Shown here: piece by piece, positions 51,801 to 64,000 of the stretch
How the letters are laid out: every line of letters starts with the position of its first letter
Position numbering within the stretch: the stretch's first letter is position 1
NCBI GenBank assembly: GCA_963971405.1
Contig: OZ020490.1
Span: 8,418,874-8,482,873 of the forward strand
Reading direction: 5' to 3'
Length of the DNA: 64,000 bases
DNA from: Psococerastis gibbosa
Lineage: Eukaryota > Arthropoda > Insecta > Psocodea > Psocidae
Notes under the pieces: model-generated
Told to the model about the DNA's origin: nothing
Database searches by the model: none
Seen by the model: the letters and a program-made list of their open reading frames with translations, nothing else
Translations under genes and position numbers: made by a program

Positions 51801-54746
51801 CATTTTTTTTTTTGGTTGAAGTAGGGGGGCTATTCCACCGGCGTCGTTTTTCATTGTGCATGTGCATGACATCATTAATAAGTCTCTACCACATTATAAC
51901 TTAATTTATAATAGATAAGTTAAGTATCTACATTATGGTCTCCTTAAAATATGGCAGAGACTTATTAATGATGTCTGCTACCACGTCATGCACATGCACA
52001 ATGAAAAACGACGGCGGTGGAACAGCCCCCTAAGAAGTAAGTTGTAGATTGAGAACTGAACTTGAGTGTTATATATCAATACGGCGGCTATTCCACCGAC
52101 GTGGATTTGGAATGCTAATGTGTCATGACGTGGTAGCAGACATCACAGAGACTTATTAATGATGTCTGCTACCACGTCATGACACATTCACATTCAAAAT
52201 CCACGTCAGTGGAATAGCTACCTATAGGAGAATTATGATATTCCACTTGTCACGCCAAGAAACCGCTGGAAGGACGAGTTAGAGAATGACCTTCGCGAGT
52301 TGGGAGTCTCCAGATGGTGGAGCGTTGTGCAAAACCGAGAAGAATGGAGGAATGTTGTCGAGCAGGCCAAAGCCCACCAAGGGCTGTAGAGCCGGAAGAA
52401 GAAGATTCCACTTGTCACATTTCCCGTCAAATGTGAATAAAAAGAGTCTGCTACCATATTATAACTTAATTTAAGGAGACTATTGTGTATTGTGTAGATA
52501 CTTTAGAGTCTTTCCACCACCTCCTCCTCCTCCACTCCTCCCTGTCTTGGGCCGCTCTCTTGAGTTCCAAGTAGGTTCCGAGGTTGTATAGTGGGCAAAT
52601 GTCGTCAGCAAGACCAATGCGGTGCAAGTGGACTTGCAAGTAGTCGTGGCCAGTATTACGATAATATGAGGCAACAAATTCAGCTCTCTCAAGGTTCCTT
52701 GGAATTGGCCCTACCGTAGGAAGATTCTTCCATTTATTTCCAGAGCTTGAGAGCATCATGTTATTTATTGTTAGCTGCAGATTGTGCTGTCAATCTGGCT
52801 CACATCAGTGGCACGGTAGGTTTGTAGCTTTTTCACCACCTCAGACACCTACGTACCCATTGCAGGAAGACGACCCACACAGTCGAAATGAGTTCCGCTA
52901 GTTTCTCCCGACATTTGATTGCATCAATGTAATCATTGGTGATTAGCGCTGTTATTGCTGCCTGGAAGTATCTATCACGTACACGGTGATCGAACATGGC
53001 TGTATATTAGGTATTTTCAGATTGGATCAGACTAGTTTACCTTACCCCTATCTAGCCCCTATCTCGTATCGACGCTAGACACCGAACTCGCTATGGAGTC
53101 AACAATCTAGACTAGAAATAAAATCATAGCCCATGGACTGCTCCAGTTATGCAGGAAGCTAGACTTTTTTTTTTTTTTTTAAGAAAAAAGGTTAATCCCA
53201 TGCAAACAATGCAATGAATGTATCCGATTGACCTCTTCAGTCGCCTCACTAAGTTACCTAATAGGTACTTGTGTCGAAAAACGACACGTCTCCGATTGCA
53301 TGGCGTGTAGAGACTCGCACATGTACAAGCACGCTACCACCTGGCCATCGAAGTCACCAAGGCTGAAGGTGGCAGAGACCTTCGGTAATTGGATGCGAAC
53401 CGGGTTACAATAAGCCAACGGCTACAGTAAGACCTACCAAAGCCAACCAGTTTCGCCCAGACTAATAAAAATCTGGCAGAGAAAATTAAAAGCAACTACT
53501 TATCGCACTTTTATCGCAAGAGGGTGCGGGGGAGAGTCAGGCACAAAATAAACATAAGAAAAGCTTGCAGTATGCTTATTTACATAGAACATGTACTCTT
53601 TTTAAGTTAAATGTGTCAAGGATTATAAGAAGGGACTTTGCCCATGTAACTACGGAATGACAAGCTTATTCTGTTATTTTACGCCTGACTCGCTCCCGTA
53701 ACTGCGTGCTATGAACAGGCCCCTACCGTAGCATGCCAGGACTGTGTGACCCTTCGGGGCATGGTTGTCATACTTTCCCAGTGATTTTCAATGTAAGGTA
53801 TTATTTCTTTGTCTTTGCTAAACATTTTGCGCTCCTCGCCATCTTTTATACTCGCTTGCACCAAATTGGCAATTGTTGTCTGACAAATCTGGAACAAACA
53901 CCACATTTATAGTTAAAACGAAATAATTAGTATAGGCAGTTCATGATACTATCAACTAAACATGTTTCGGAATATGTACAGGATGGTCGAGGATCAAGAT
54001 CAGAAAAAGATTGCAGGGCCACATCTATTCCTTTGATATGAGTGCCTGCACTACTTCAAATCACAACTACTACTACTGTCTTTCGTACATTTTTAGTTTC
54101 TAATTTGGCTGTTAAGTAACCTGGGGTTCTTTGACCTATTGCATGGATCACGGGTCACTGCGTCTTATTATAGGTCTAAGTCACGAATAAAGCGGCCTTG
54201 TCGAAAGAGCAAGGAAATTACAAGTTACATTAAATACAATATACCCCAAGTTGGTACTTTACTGTATGTACGTTTAACAATCCAATACCTGTATTGTAAC
54301 ATTAATTTGAGAGGCTCTTGTAAGCCAATTTTTGGTATTTTAAGTGTTACCAATTGTATTGTTCAATGTCATTTATACTAAATCTTTCACCGATAGATAA
54401 AAAAGTAGCTTCCCGACACCTTCTCAAATAGAGTTTTGGAATAACGATCATCTGTCAGTCGTCAGGTATAAACCCTCTTCAGAGTTATTTTTTTGTGTGC
54501 AAATAATTACGGTACACGGTCACTACCTACTTGAGGAAATGTAGCTTGAGTCTTTTTGAAGCTTTCAAGAGCGGTACTAGAGCAGTTTTTACAGGTGAAG
54601 GTGTAGTTGGACATAAATGGAACTAGTTTTCCTAGTTGGTAGCTTATACAACTCTCATGGTACCATCTCTGGCACATTGAGCAGAGCAGCTCACAGATGT
54701 TTAGATTTCGCTCTTTTCCACAGTAGCAATTGCCTTCTCTTTCCAT
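39735..54746 (-). CDS. ASH2L: ASH2, Set1/MLL histone methyltransferase core subunit (9 exons)
   Basis: ASH2 is a nuclear core subunit (with WDR5, RBBP5 and DPY30) that stimulates histone H3 Lys4 methylation by Set1/MLL enzymes. The exons in gene order are 54746-54531, 53888-53727, 48227-48077, 46752-46565, 45230-44952, 44282-44100, 41766-41674, 41357-41202 and 39830-39735. All are GT-AG with consistent phases, giving 507 residues. A complete C4HC3 PHD pattern is seen at C7, C9, C22, C25, H30, C33, C52 and C55. A winged-helix segment (about 73-130) has [18 protein letters not shown] basic linker (AKGRAKRKL) precedes [17 protein letters not shown]. The SPRY domain (about 255-470) has [40 protein letters not shown] and INFGP-like VNFGPTF. 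The C-terminal helix [11 protein letters not shown] is the DPY30-binding site by family knowledge. The ATG at 54746 follows an acceptor-like tttttag, so an upstream 5' exon is possible. Confidence 0.92.
39855..39990. mobile_element. Family F1 MITE, one arm
   Basis: It starts GGCGGCTATTCCACCGACGT after TTA and runs through the AGCAGACATCATTAATAAGT arm into the loop module (TATAACTTAATTTATAATAG). The right arm is missing. Its outer end is 24 nt upstream of the ASH2 exon 9 acceptor. Confidence 0.75.
40030..40225 (+). repeat. Dispersed repeat D
   Basis: It contains GTCATGCTTTCATCTGTTTC, GTAGCCGGTGTAGGTTGACA and CCAATGGCCAAAAATTCATT. The inverted copy at 50750 keeps all three strings. Confidence 0.6.
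40321..40491 (-). mobile_element. LINE C-terminal fragment, minus strand
   Basis: It reads [20 protein letters not shown] and [20 protein letters not shown]. The TRRRGRP.KR string is the end of a non-LTR ORF2. A MITE (40492-40723) cuts it. Confidence 0.65.
40492..40723. mobile_element. Foldback MITE with CAG target duplication
   Basis: The termini GTACACACGAACGATTCTCC and the near reverse complement are flanked by CAG at 40489-40491 and 40724-40726. A 3-bp CWG duplication is typical of PIF/Harbinger. It interrupts LINE-derived sequence. A relative lies at 15572-15835. Confidence 0.75.
40893..41165 (-). repeat. Dispersed repeat P, copy 3, longest
   Basis: It extends from CTTCCAAACGTTTCAACAAC to CCGTGAAAGCCTT and shares ATCGACCACGGCCTATTAGC with copy 1. 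It lies 37 bp beyond the ASH2 exon 8 donor. Confidence 0.5.
41202..41357 (-). CDS. ASH2L: ASH2 exon 8, SPRY domain end
   Basis: The acceptor is aattttcag and the donor gtaagt. It has 52 codons, phase 0-0. [30 protein letters not shown] and VNFGPTF match the IIFYKNG...FP.ISLYKS...NFGP core strands. Confidence 0.94.
41674..41766 (-). CDS. ASH2L: ASH2 exon 7
   Basis: The acceptor is tgttacag and the donor gtacgc. It has 31 codons, phase 0-0. [20 protein letters not shown] corresponds to IKFKSYLYFEEKD in the SPRY insert. It is short and was found by phase and homology, not by length. Confidence 0.88.
42272..43221. mobile_element. F3 MITE split by a LINE insertion
   Basis: Bases 42272-42306 and 43110-43221 together form a normal F3 hairpin (GGCGGGGTTTCCACATACGT termini). 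The repeat TGGTCAATGGTA occurs at 42295-42306 and 43110-43121, a 12-bp target duplication around the LINE copy between them. Confidence 0.9.
42307..43109 (+). mobile_element. Truncated LINE copy with RNase H segment and poly(A) tail
   Basis: The insert ends in an A tract (43091-43109) and has 12-bp duplications. A frame at 42606-42848 reads [14 protein letters not shown]...TGLGVFGPG, the first RNase H strand with its catalytic Asp. It is then cut, skipping to [12 protein letters not shown]. RNase H plus poly(A) fits I/R1/Jockey-group non-LTR elements. It is internally deleted and inactive. Confidence 0.8.
43623..44002. mobile_element. Composite nested MITE, family F2, copy 3
   Basis: TAT duplications lie at 43620-43622 and 44003-44005. 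The structure and inner element match copy 1. It lies 98 nt downstream of the ASH2 exon 6 donor. Confidence 0.85.
44100..44282 (-). CDS. ASH2L: ASH2 exon 6, SPRY domain middle
   Basis: The acceptor is gtttacag and the donor gtgagt. It has 61 codons, phase 0-0. [20 protein letters not shown] and [20 protein letters not shown] match the GYDKFSYSWRSKKGTKFH...GDVLGF block. Confidence 0.95.
44320..44745. repeat. Tandem and inverted repeat array in ASH2 intron 5
   Basis: GGCTCCAGGCAGAAGCAGAA...TGAGGCAGTGGTTTGGCAAC recurs twice at spacings of about 150 and 140 bp. The inverse (CACTGCCTCAGGTTTTTCAA ... CTGCTGGGAGCC) closes the array. A related inverted pair elsewhere is 16405-16500 and 20100-20215 only in its GGGAAGTCGT string. 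Confidence 0.6.
44952..45230 (-). CDS. ASH2L: ASH2 exon 5, SPRY domain start
   Basis: The acceptor is atttccag and the donor gtaggc. It has 93 codons, phase 0-0. [34 protein letters not shown] and [20 protein letters not shown] match the first half of the ASH2 SPRY domain nearly residue for residue. Confidence 0.95.
45258..45593. mobile_element. Foldback MITE, GCGGYGTCCACACTA termini, copy 2
   Basis: It is 336 bp and closely related to the copy at 29299, with termini GCGGTGTCCACACTA and TAGTGTGGACATCGC. Its end lies 27 nt upstream of the ASH2 exon 5 acceptor, where the branch point should be. Confidence 0.8.
45727..45946. mobile_element. Family F1 MITE with loop module
   Basis: It is a 220-bp hairpin with TTA duplications at 45724-45726 and 45947-45949. 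The arms match the copy at 631. Its loop holds an extra module of about 70 bp (AACTTAATTTATAATAGATA region) absent from the shorter copies. Confidence 0.85.
46088..46160 (-). pseudogene. ASH2L: Second, broken duplicate of ASH2 exon 4
   Basis: It reads [18 protein letters not shown] and then an in-frame TAG. It lies 232 bp beyond the first duplicate in the same 46.02-46.66 kb tandem array. The stop and the altered donor (ggtgaatg) mark it as dead. Confidence 0.75.
46319..46396 (-). pseudogene. ASH2L: Duplicate of the 3' part of ASH2 exon 4, in frame
   Basis: This 78-nt stretch reads [20 protein letters not shown] followed by PHRQ, with no stop. It is bounded by an AG (46397-46398) and a GTGAGT donor (46318 downwards). 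Both ends are phase 0, like the exon 4/exon 5 junction, so splicing it in would add 26 residues in frame. It is a tandem copy 246 bp from the true exon. Whether it is an alternative exon or a harmless duplicate cannot be told from sequence alone. Confidence 0.7.
46565..46752 (-). CDS. ASH2L: ASH2 exon 4, basic linker
   Basis: The acceptor is gtgtttcag and the donor gtgagt. It has 62 codons after the split Val. It carries the basic stretch AKGRAKRKL and [20 protein letters not shown]. Its 3' third has been duplicated twice in the next intron (see 46319-46396 and 46088-46160). Confidence 0.93.
46895..47242. mobile_element. Composite nested MITE, family F2, copy 4
   Basis: The outer termini are GGCGGCGATTCCACCGACCG and the reverse complement, flanked by TTA and TAA. 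The inner part is shortened on the left and has lost the GATCAATGATCA core. Confidence 0.8.
47250..48076. other. ASH2 intron 3 remainder
   Basis: It contains a short repeat D piece (47505-47580) and (ATTTATT)n strings near 47725-47780. Otherwise nothing recognisable. Confidence 0.45.
48077..48227 (-). CDS. ASH2L: ASH2 exon 3
   Basis: The acceptor is atttttag and the donor gtaagt. It has 50 codons plus 1 nt. [16 protein letters not shown]...[18 protein letters not shown] fits the family segment with FGLL.QDL..I.P.Y that closes the winged-helix half. The intron upstream is 5.5 kb and full of repeats. Confidence 0.9.
48755..49440 (+). repeat. Dispersed repeat A in ASH2 intron 2
   Basis: It begins within the GACCGGTCAGACTAACACA region and ends TAAATTGGAAAGCAA, with the last 15 bp duplicated at 49441-49456. 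The G tract is lost. Confidence 0.72.
49460..50630. other. ASH2 intron 2 stretch
   Basis: It holds a repeat A-like terminus (ACTCGTACCGGTTCTTGTG) at 50050-50068. Nothing else is recognised up to the G/C-tract foldback at 50634-50712. Confidence 0.45.
50634..50712. repeat. Short foldback made of G and C tracts
   Basis: CAGGGGCGTAAGGTTGGGGG opens a G12 run, followed by C11 and another G12. Strong G-quadruplex or hairpin potential. Probably the remnant of a hAT-like MITE. Confidence 0.55.
50750..50905 (-). repeat. Dispersed repeat D, inverted
   Basis: TGTCTCAGCTTGTCCATTAT-type sequence (minus strand) runs through ACCGGCTACAAGCGATAATG to ACAGGTGAAAGCATGACTTA on the plus strand. Confidence 0.6.
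51063..51208 (+). repeat. tRNA-headed SINE 1 (Thr-like)
   Basis: The head folds as a tRNA: acceptor GGGCTTG with CAAGCCT, a D arm with TGGTCCAGCGGTTAAGA (box A), anticodon stem ACGCC/GGCGT with GGT in the anticodon place, and box B GGTTCGAATCC. The tail CCATATCCTCTAATTTCG... ACCTCTTCAACC is shared with the copy at 21540, so it is a SINE and not a lone tRNA gene. C instead of T at position 33 also argues against a working tRNA. Confidence 0.75.
51600..51790 (-). repeat. Dispersed repeat A, 3' end inverted
   Basis: AAGGAAAGCTTTGTAACGGT to TTACGAAATGTCTGTCTGTC is the reverse complement of the family's 3' part. It is the only minus-strand copy I noticed. Confidence 0.6.
51824..52030. mobile_element. 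Family F1 MITE, GGGGGC variant
   Basis: The termini GGGGGGCTATTCCACCGGCG and CGGTGGAACAGCCCCC face each other. The same loop module as at 45727 is present. The arms are otherwise diverged (ATGTGCATGACATCATTAAT). TAG and TAA flank it, so no exact duplication remains. Confidence 0.8.
52083..52222. mobile_element. Family F1 MITE, short form
   Basis: This 140-bp hairpin, GGCGGCTATTCCACCGACGT to GTGGAATAGCTACC, lacks the loop module. It lies 53 bp from the previous F1 copy, so two members landed side by side in the ASH2 intron. Confidence 0.82.
52245..52392 (+). mobile_element. LINE C-terminal tail
   Basis: It reads [20 protein letters not shown]...[18 protein letters not shown] and a stop, the typical RW.DD...DL...G......A.DR..WR..V..A endings. 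It is 22 bp from the F1 MITE at 52083-52222. Confidence 0.72.
52480..52760 (-). mobile_element. LINE C-terminal fragment, minus strand
   Basis: It reads [20 protein letters not shown], then [20 protein letters not shown], close to the + strand copy at 4165. Frame shifts break it. It lies in the ASH2 intron 2. Confidence 0.65.
53170..53380 (-). repeat. SINE 3, minus copy with poly(A)
   Basis: A T run (53166-53180) is the tail, then GACCTCTTCAGTCGCCTCAC and GACACGTCTCCGATTGCATG. The head GCTACCACCTGGCCATCGAA is on the far side. ASH2 intron 2. Confidence 0.7.
53727..53888 (-). CDS. ASH2L: ASH2 exon 2, winged-helix start
   Basis: The acceptor is tgttccag and the donor gtaggg. It has 54 codons, phase 0-0. 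The reading [11 protein letters not shown]...[19 protein letters not shown] corresponds to the DNA-binding winged-helix region of ASH2. Confidence 0.92.
53900..54530. other. ASH2 intron 1
   Basis: No family repeat or coding sequence recognised. This is one of the few introns here that looks free of transposons. Confidence 0.5.
54531..54746 (-). CDS. ASH2L: ASH2 exon 1, PHD finger
   Basis: It has 72 codons from ATG (54744-54746) to the donor gtaggt. Eight zinc ligands are spaced C-x-C, C-x2-C, H-x2-C, C-x2-C, a canonical PHD finger. [14 protein letters not shown] matches the ASH2 family. The sequence just before the ATG reads as a splice acceptor, so this may be the first coding exon after a non-coding one. 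Confidence 0.88.
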
Positions 54747-55423
54747 CCTAAAAAGTTTAAAGTAAGAAAATTAGTGCATTTCTGAAAATAAATAAATATA
54801 ACCAAGGGTGCATCCTCAAGCGAAAAGCAATTTTCAAGTAATAATCTGTACGCCATGTCTTTTTTAAAAACTGAATCTAAACCAGTGCTTATTTTATTAA
54901 ATGTCGCATTGTAAAATATGATTAATTTACCTGACTTAAGAAGAGAAATTAATAAATTCAAATTTAATGCAGTGATTGCAGTCCTAAAGACATGAAAAAA
55001 ATTATGTTTGTTGTGTCGTGTCAGCAGAGTAGAGGAAAGTATTTTAAGTTTTGACCGGGAAACCAGATTTTTAATTTAATTCAACTAGTTTTAGTGTCTA
55101 TAATTAACATTAATTCAAAATTAATTAAAAAATACATTGGACATTATAAATTTTTAATTAAATTTAACATAAATAACTTTAAAATGTAGTACTTGCTAAA
55201 ATTACATTTTACAAATGTTCCGTGTAAATAGAAACATCAAGACCAAGTTCAAGAATCAAGAATCTAGACCCGAGACCGCCATTGTATGTATGTGCTGTTC
55301 TTTAATTAATTTTTTTGAAGGTCTTGCGTTATTTTAACCCCAATATTGTTGTTGTAACATTTAGTTCTCCCGCAAGTGGTAGTGGTATGGCATAGCCGAC
55401 CCACGGTGCTATTTTCTAGAGCA
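54747..55423. promoter_or_regulatory. Short head-to-head space between ASH2 and the Smad
   Basis: About 0.68 kb separates two divergent coding starts, so it may hold a shared promoter. It is AT-rich, with no clear repeat and no TATA box placed sensibly for either side. If either gene has upstream exons, this is an intron instead. Confidence 0.35.
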
Positions 55424-60735
<5,312 letters not shown>

Positions 60736-60841
60736 ACTGGCTTGTATTTTATATTTTGGGGCTCTCAGCTAATCTGTGGAGGTAGACAAGACAAAAAGAA
60801 ATATTTCTTCGAAATAGACCTCTTTTGACGTGACAACGTCT

Positions 60842-60847
60842 AATAAA
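60842..60847 (+). terminator. Candidate polyadenylation signal of the Smad gene
   Basis: AATAAA lies 107 nt after the stop codon. It is the first such hexamer downstream on the + strand. No cleavage evidence can be read from sequence. Confidence 0.4.
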
Positions 60848-61338
60848 TCGATGAGCGCTGGCTGGAACACTGAGTGCATGCACGAAAAAGTGTGACGCTT
60901 ATCCGTTACGCCGCAACTTAGTGTGGTTTTCATTGCTTATTACAACAACAATTTATTTATTATTATTATTATTTTGTTATGACGTTGTCACGTTAAACTA
61001 TTATCCGTAAACCGACTTTACAGACAACCAATTTTTTTCCAGTGGTGAGTGGTCCATAAAAAGCAACAAAATCTCAGCGTGGCTAGTGGCCCAGTAAAAA
61101 TGTAAAATACTTTTAAGAGATACTCTGAACACAAGAGAGTAATGCAAAATTATTTTTAAAAAGCAATGGACGACTTACAATTTCTTAAAACATAAGCAGC
61201 GAAATTGTAGCTGTCGCAGTTCCGGCAAAATTGTATTGACGGTACACCATTTTGACGGTAGTCGTAAGGCGAAGAGGCATTCTGGGCTTACGCTCAGTGA
61301 GTTCCACTGACAGCACTGCGATGAGTGCGTTTCAATTT
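60848..61338. other. Smad 3' flank
   Basis: No gene seen. A (TTA)n run is at 60955-60974. 61603-62116 is likewise empty apart from A/T-rich runs. Confidence 0.45.
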
Positions 61339-61599
61339 GGTGGCAATTCCACCGGCTCATTTACATCATTTGTGATTTGAGATTTTTTGTTTGTTTTGTT
61401 TTAAGAAGACTAGTATGTAGATGCTTAACTTATCAATTATAAATTAAGTTATAATATGGTTGAGATTTATTAATGATGTCTGCTACCATATTATAACTTA
61501 ATTTATAACAGATAAGTTAAGTATCTACATAATTGTCTCCTTAAGGCAAAACAAACAAAAAATCACAAATTAAGTAAATTCGCCGGTGGAATTGCCGCC
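61339..61599. mobile_element. Foldback MITE related to F1
   Basis: The termini are GGTGGCAATTCCACCGG and CCGGTGGAATTGCCGCC, with the duplication TTT at 61336-61338 and 61600-61602. Inside are two inverted copies of the loop module seen in F1 (TAACTTAATTTATAA), so the loop is itself a foldback. Confidence 0.8.
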
Positions 61600-62116
61600 T
61601 TTCCGGCCAAACTACTCGATTAAATTTGATGAAATTATGCATTTATGTTAACAAAATAATTACGGTGTAGAGGTGTCATTTTTCACTGTTAGGGTATTTA
61701 TTTTTTTGCGTTTTATCCCGTAAATATCACTAAAAGAACTGTTAACTTTTTCTTTCTAAAAAAAGCAATTTCTATTAAATTCTCCAATATTGTAGTCATT
61801 AGTTTTTAAAAAATCCCACTAGGCCGCATCCCCCTTGATCGTTGATTTCAGTGGACAAAAAAATTGAAAAAGCAACTATCATTAAAAATTAGCCTACTAG
61901 TAAATAATTTCTCTGAGGATTCTTATTTGCACCCGGCATATTTTAGTTGTTAAATAAGGGGCAAACAATAAACTAGTTGAGGGTTTGTAAAAAAAATAGA
62001 GTATGCTAAGCTACCGCTCGCCACTGCCTTTTACGTACACCTATGACGTTGAATCTGGAAATTAATTGGCATTCGTTAATGGTTTTCCACCAATCCGTTG
62101 CTTAAATTTAAAAATA

Positions 62117-62322
62117 AGGACTTTTTGTTGTTTCTATTACGAAGCCAACCTAGTGGAGTTAGGGCTATAAAGCCCCCCTCTTACACTCAACTAGGAAGGC
62201 CCGGGACCGCCTGCTTTACATGTCCTCCGAAGCATGGCCAGAAAATGTAGCCAGTGTGGGACTCGAACCAACAACCTTTCGGGTGAAAGTCAGAGTCCGT
62301 ACCACTACGATACATGTAATTT
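62117..62322 (-). repeat. tRNA-headed SINE 2, minus copy
   Basis: A full-length copy with GTGGGACTCGAACCAACAAC (box B reversed) and AAGGCCCGGGACCGCCTGCT. Downstream of the Smad gene. Confidence 0.75.
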
Positions 62323-62677
62323 AATGGGTACTCTATTGTTTCGGTGGAAAACTACTGAGCTAGTTCATGCCACAGTACAGTCGGTAGCCTCAGCTGTTTT
62401 GTGGTCACATTCCGAATAAAATATGAAAATACGCGCCAACCTAACTTCTTGACTCTGCTCTATTTGGTAATAGTATGGTCAGCACCATGTCTGTCAGCTG
62501 ATAAAAATAATACAGTAGACATGCCTTGGTGGGTAATTATTTTGCAAATGTTTTTCTTATTATATATACTATTTTTTTCTGTGAATATACAGTATAAAGG
62601 GAAGTCAGCACTAGGACACCAATATTGCGCTACTTATATCTCATATTTTTCTGAATAAACCGATTTTTGTGACAATA

Positions 62678-63194
62678 GGGGTCTTCACAGTGTTGGTGTT
62701 ATCGAGTTATCGAGTTAGATGTGCTATCCAAGTTAACACACAATCGTGAGTGGACCTCGGGAGTGAGTTATCATGCTATATTGAAAACACTTAACAGGGT
62801 AAATAAACAACGTGCTAGTAGTCAGACGTTCGTGGCACGGTTTTAAAGAAAGTGGCAGAACTCAATTCTTGTGCCACATTTGTTTATATTTTTTGTTCAT
62901 TTTGGTTATTATAATTTTTAGTATTTACGGTAATTGCTTGTGCCATAATAGATAATACAAATAAATTTAAATACTACAAAATTTTAAACGGGTCTTTCAA
63001 ATCAATCGTCAAAAACAAAGATGGCGGCGGTCAAACCTGAGCTATCGATCGCAGCGCAAGTTAAATAACACGTTAACCAACTTGAAAGTGCGTTTACGAG
63101 AGCACGCTGGTTAGCTTGGTTATTGTGTTAACTTAACTTGATATAACACACTTAACTAGGTATAACTCGATAACACGAACACTGTGAAGACCCC
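62678..63194. mobile_element. MITE with GGGGTCTTCACAGTGTT termini
   Basis: It is 517 bp with inverted ends of about 33 bp (GGGGTCTTCACAGTGTT, then GTGTTATCGAGTTAT), flanked by TA on both sides. Internal GTTAACTT/AAGTTAAC strings repeat. The TA duplication suggests a Tc1/mariner-type mobiliser. Confidence 0.8.
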
Positions 63195-63316
63195 TAATAT
63201 GTAAAACCCTAGCTAACCTTTAACATTTGTAGCGACGTTTTGCATGCTTAAAAATTTAGGGCTGGAGCTACTGTTTGGCTCTGTAATATAATAAAATTAA
63301 CCTTAAAGGGTATTTA

Positions 63317-63421
63317 TTTTGCAATAATTCCACAAATAAAGAAAATGCAGTTGGTGTTACCGTCGAAACAGCTAGCTGTCACTTTTTGAGTTTTACTTTA
63401 TTTGTGGAATTATTGCAAAAT
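63317..63421. repeat. Small perfect hairpin
   Basis: Arms of 25 bp (CAATAATTCCACAAATAAAG and reverse complement) flank a loop of about 57 nt. It may be a tiny foldback element. Nothing coding is inside. Confidence 0.7.
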
Positions 63422-63489
63422 AGACTGTTTTAAAGTAAACTTTATAGTGTTTCACTTCCACGAAGTCTATACTGTCTATAACTGTTATC

Positions 63490-63610
63490 ATGGGTGGATT
63501 TAGGGTTTCCTTTATTTGGGGGGGGGGGACTTGTTAAGTATTTTTTGATATATTTATTCGAAAAAGTTCATTCTACCGAATGCCCTGTGAAAAATTCCAC
63601 TCCCCTAGAT
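63490..63610. repeat. Short foldback with G tract
   Basis: The ends are GGGTGGATTTAGGG and CCCCTAGATCCGCCC, with a G11 run near the left end. The same GGCGGATCTAGG style end with a G run recurs near 19088-19130, so this looks like a hAT-like MITE end. Confidence 0.5.
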
Positions 63611-63894
63611 CCGCCCTTGTCTGATAACATTACCATTCATTTTCTGCATCTATTCTGACACAAATTTTTAATAAAAATCGGCAATAATTTTCTATTAGAT
63701 TTAGGGTATTTTCGTAACACAATTTTCACTGTTAATACTCGTTGGTGTTTGTTCCAATGTTTAAAAATGTAGCCACTGAATGTACATATATCGCTGCATC
63801 CATTGTATCTATTTGATGTCTAGGCCAGAATGTTTTCGTAAAATGTACTGTTTGAAATGAAAATGGAAATCCATTACTTAAAGAAAAGAAAGGT

Positions 63895-63980
63895 CTAGAA
63901 AAATGGGCGGGAACGGGATTCCAACCCGACTCTCCACCTTGCCGGGGTGGTATGCTGAGCACTGCACCAAATTCTTCCTT
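63895..63980 (-). repeat. tRNA-headed SINE 4, minus copy
   Basis: On the minus strand: GGTGCAGTGCTCAGCATACC (box A area), CACCCCGGCAAGGTG (anticodon arm) and GTCGGGTTGGAATCCCGTTC (box B). Relatives with GGGTTCAAACCCCGTT and GGGTTCAAATCCCGCT are at 39535 and 58775 on the plus strand. Confidence 0.6.
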
Positions 63981-64000
63981 TCTCTACTTCCCCTGCCTGT

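Overview
The window is nuclear DNA of an invertebrate animal: split genes with GT-AG introns of 0.35 to 11.7 kb set in a dense background of old transposable elements. I could not fix the phylum. A TGF-beta type R-Smad, ASH2 and choline acetyltransferase prove a metazoan. The repeat style (many small foldback elements, tRNA-headed SINEs, non-LTR retrotransposon tails) would suit a tunicate or another marine invertebrate, but that is only an impression. Most of the short open frames in the window are noise or pieces of mobile elements.

Three host genes are recognisable, and I joined their exons by reading phase. (1) Choline O-acetyltransferase, + strand, ten exons from 6554 to 32132, giving 637 residues. 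Only a short N-terminal exon carrying the start codon is not found. (2) ASH2, the PHD/winged-helix/SPRY subunit of the Set1/MLL histone H3K4 methyltransferase complexes, - strand, nine exons from 54746 down to 39735, giving 507 residues. (3) An R-Smad of the Smad2/3 type, + strand, three exons from about 55424 to 60735. Only the MH2 domain is visible here, and it ends in an intact CSSMS phosphorylation tail. ASH2 and the Smad are head to head, about 0.7 kb apart. The three proteins act in neurotransmitter synthesis, chromatin and TGF-beta/activin signalling, and nothing suggests they work together.

Layout: 1-6553, repeats upstream of ChAT, including a 1-kb hAT-like element with a perfect 8-bp target duplication. 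6554-32132, ChAT, whose first visible intron holds a 3.3-kb region bounded by inverted repeats and filled with LINE debris. 32133-39734, AT-rich spacer with a few MITEs and a hAT element with a perfect 8-bp duplication. 39735-54746, ASH2, whose introns hold nested foldback MITEs and a triplicated piece of its own exon 4. 54747-55423, a short intergenic space. 55424-60735, the Smad. 60736-64000, three foldback elements and SINEs.

The most notable features are: a family of PIF/Harbinger-like MITEs (3-bp A/T target duplications) in which one foldback sits in the centre of another and the composite occurs four times; a LINE copy inserted into one of these MITEs with a 12-bp duplication; a 26-codon in-frame duplicate of part of ASH2 exon 4 with its own splice sites; a ChAT whose substrate-selecting positions read Val/Cys/Ile; an apparently MH2-only R-Smad; and several transposons lying within 10 to 30 nt of splice sites.
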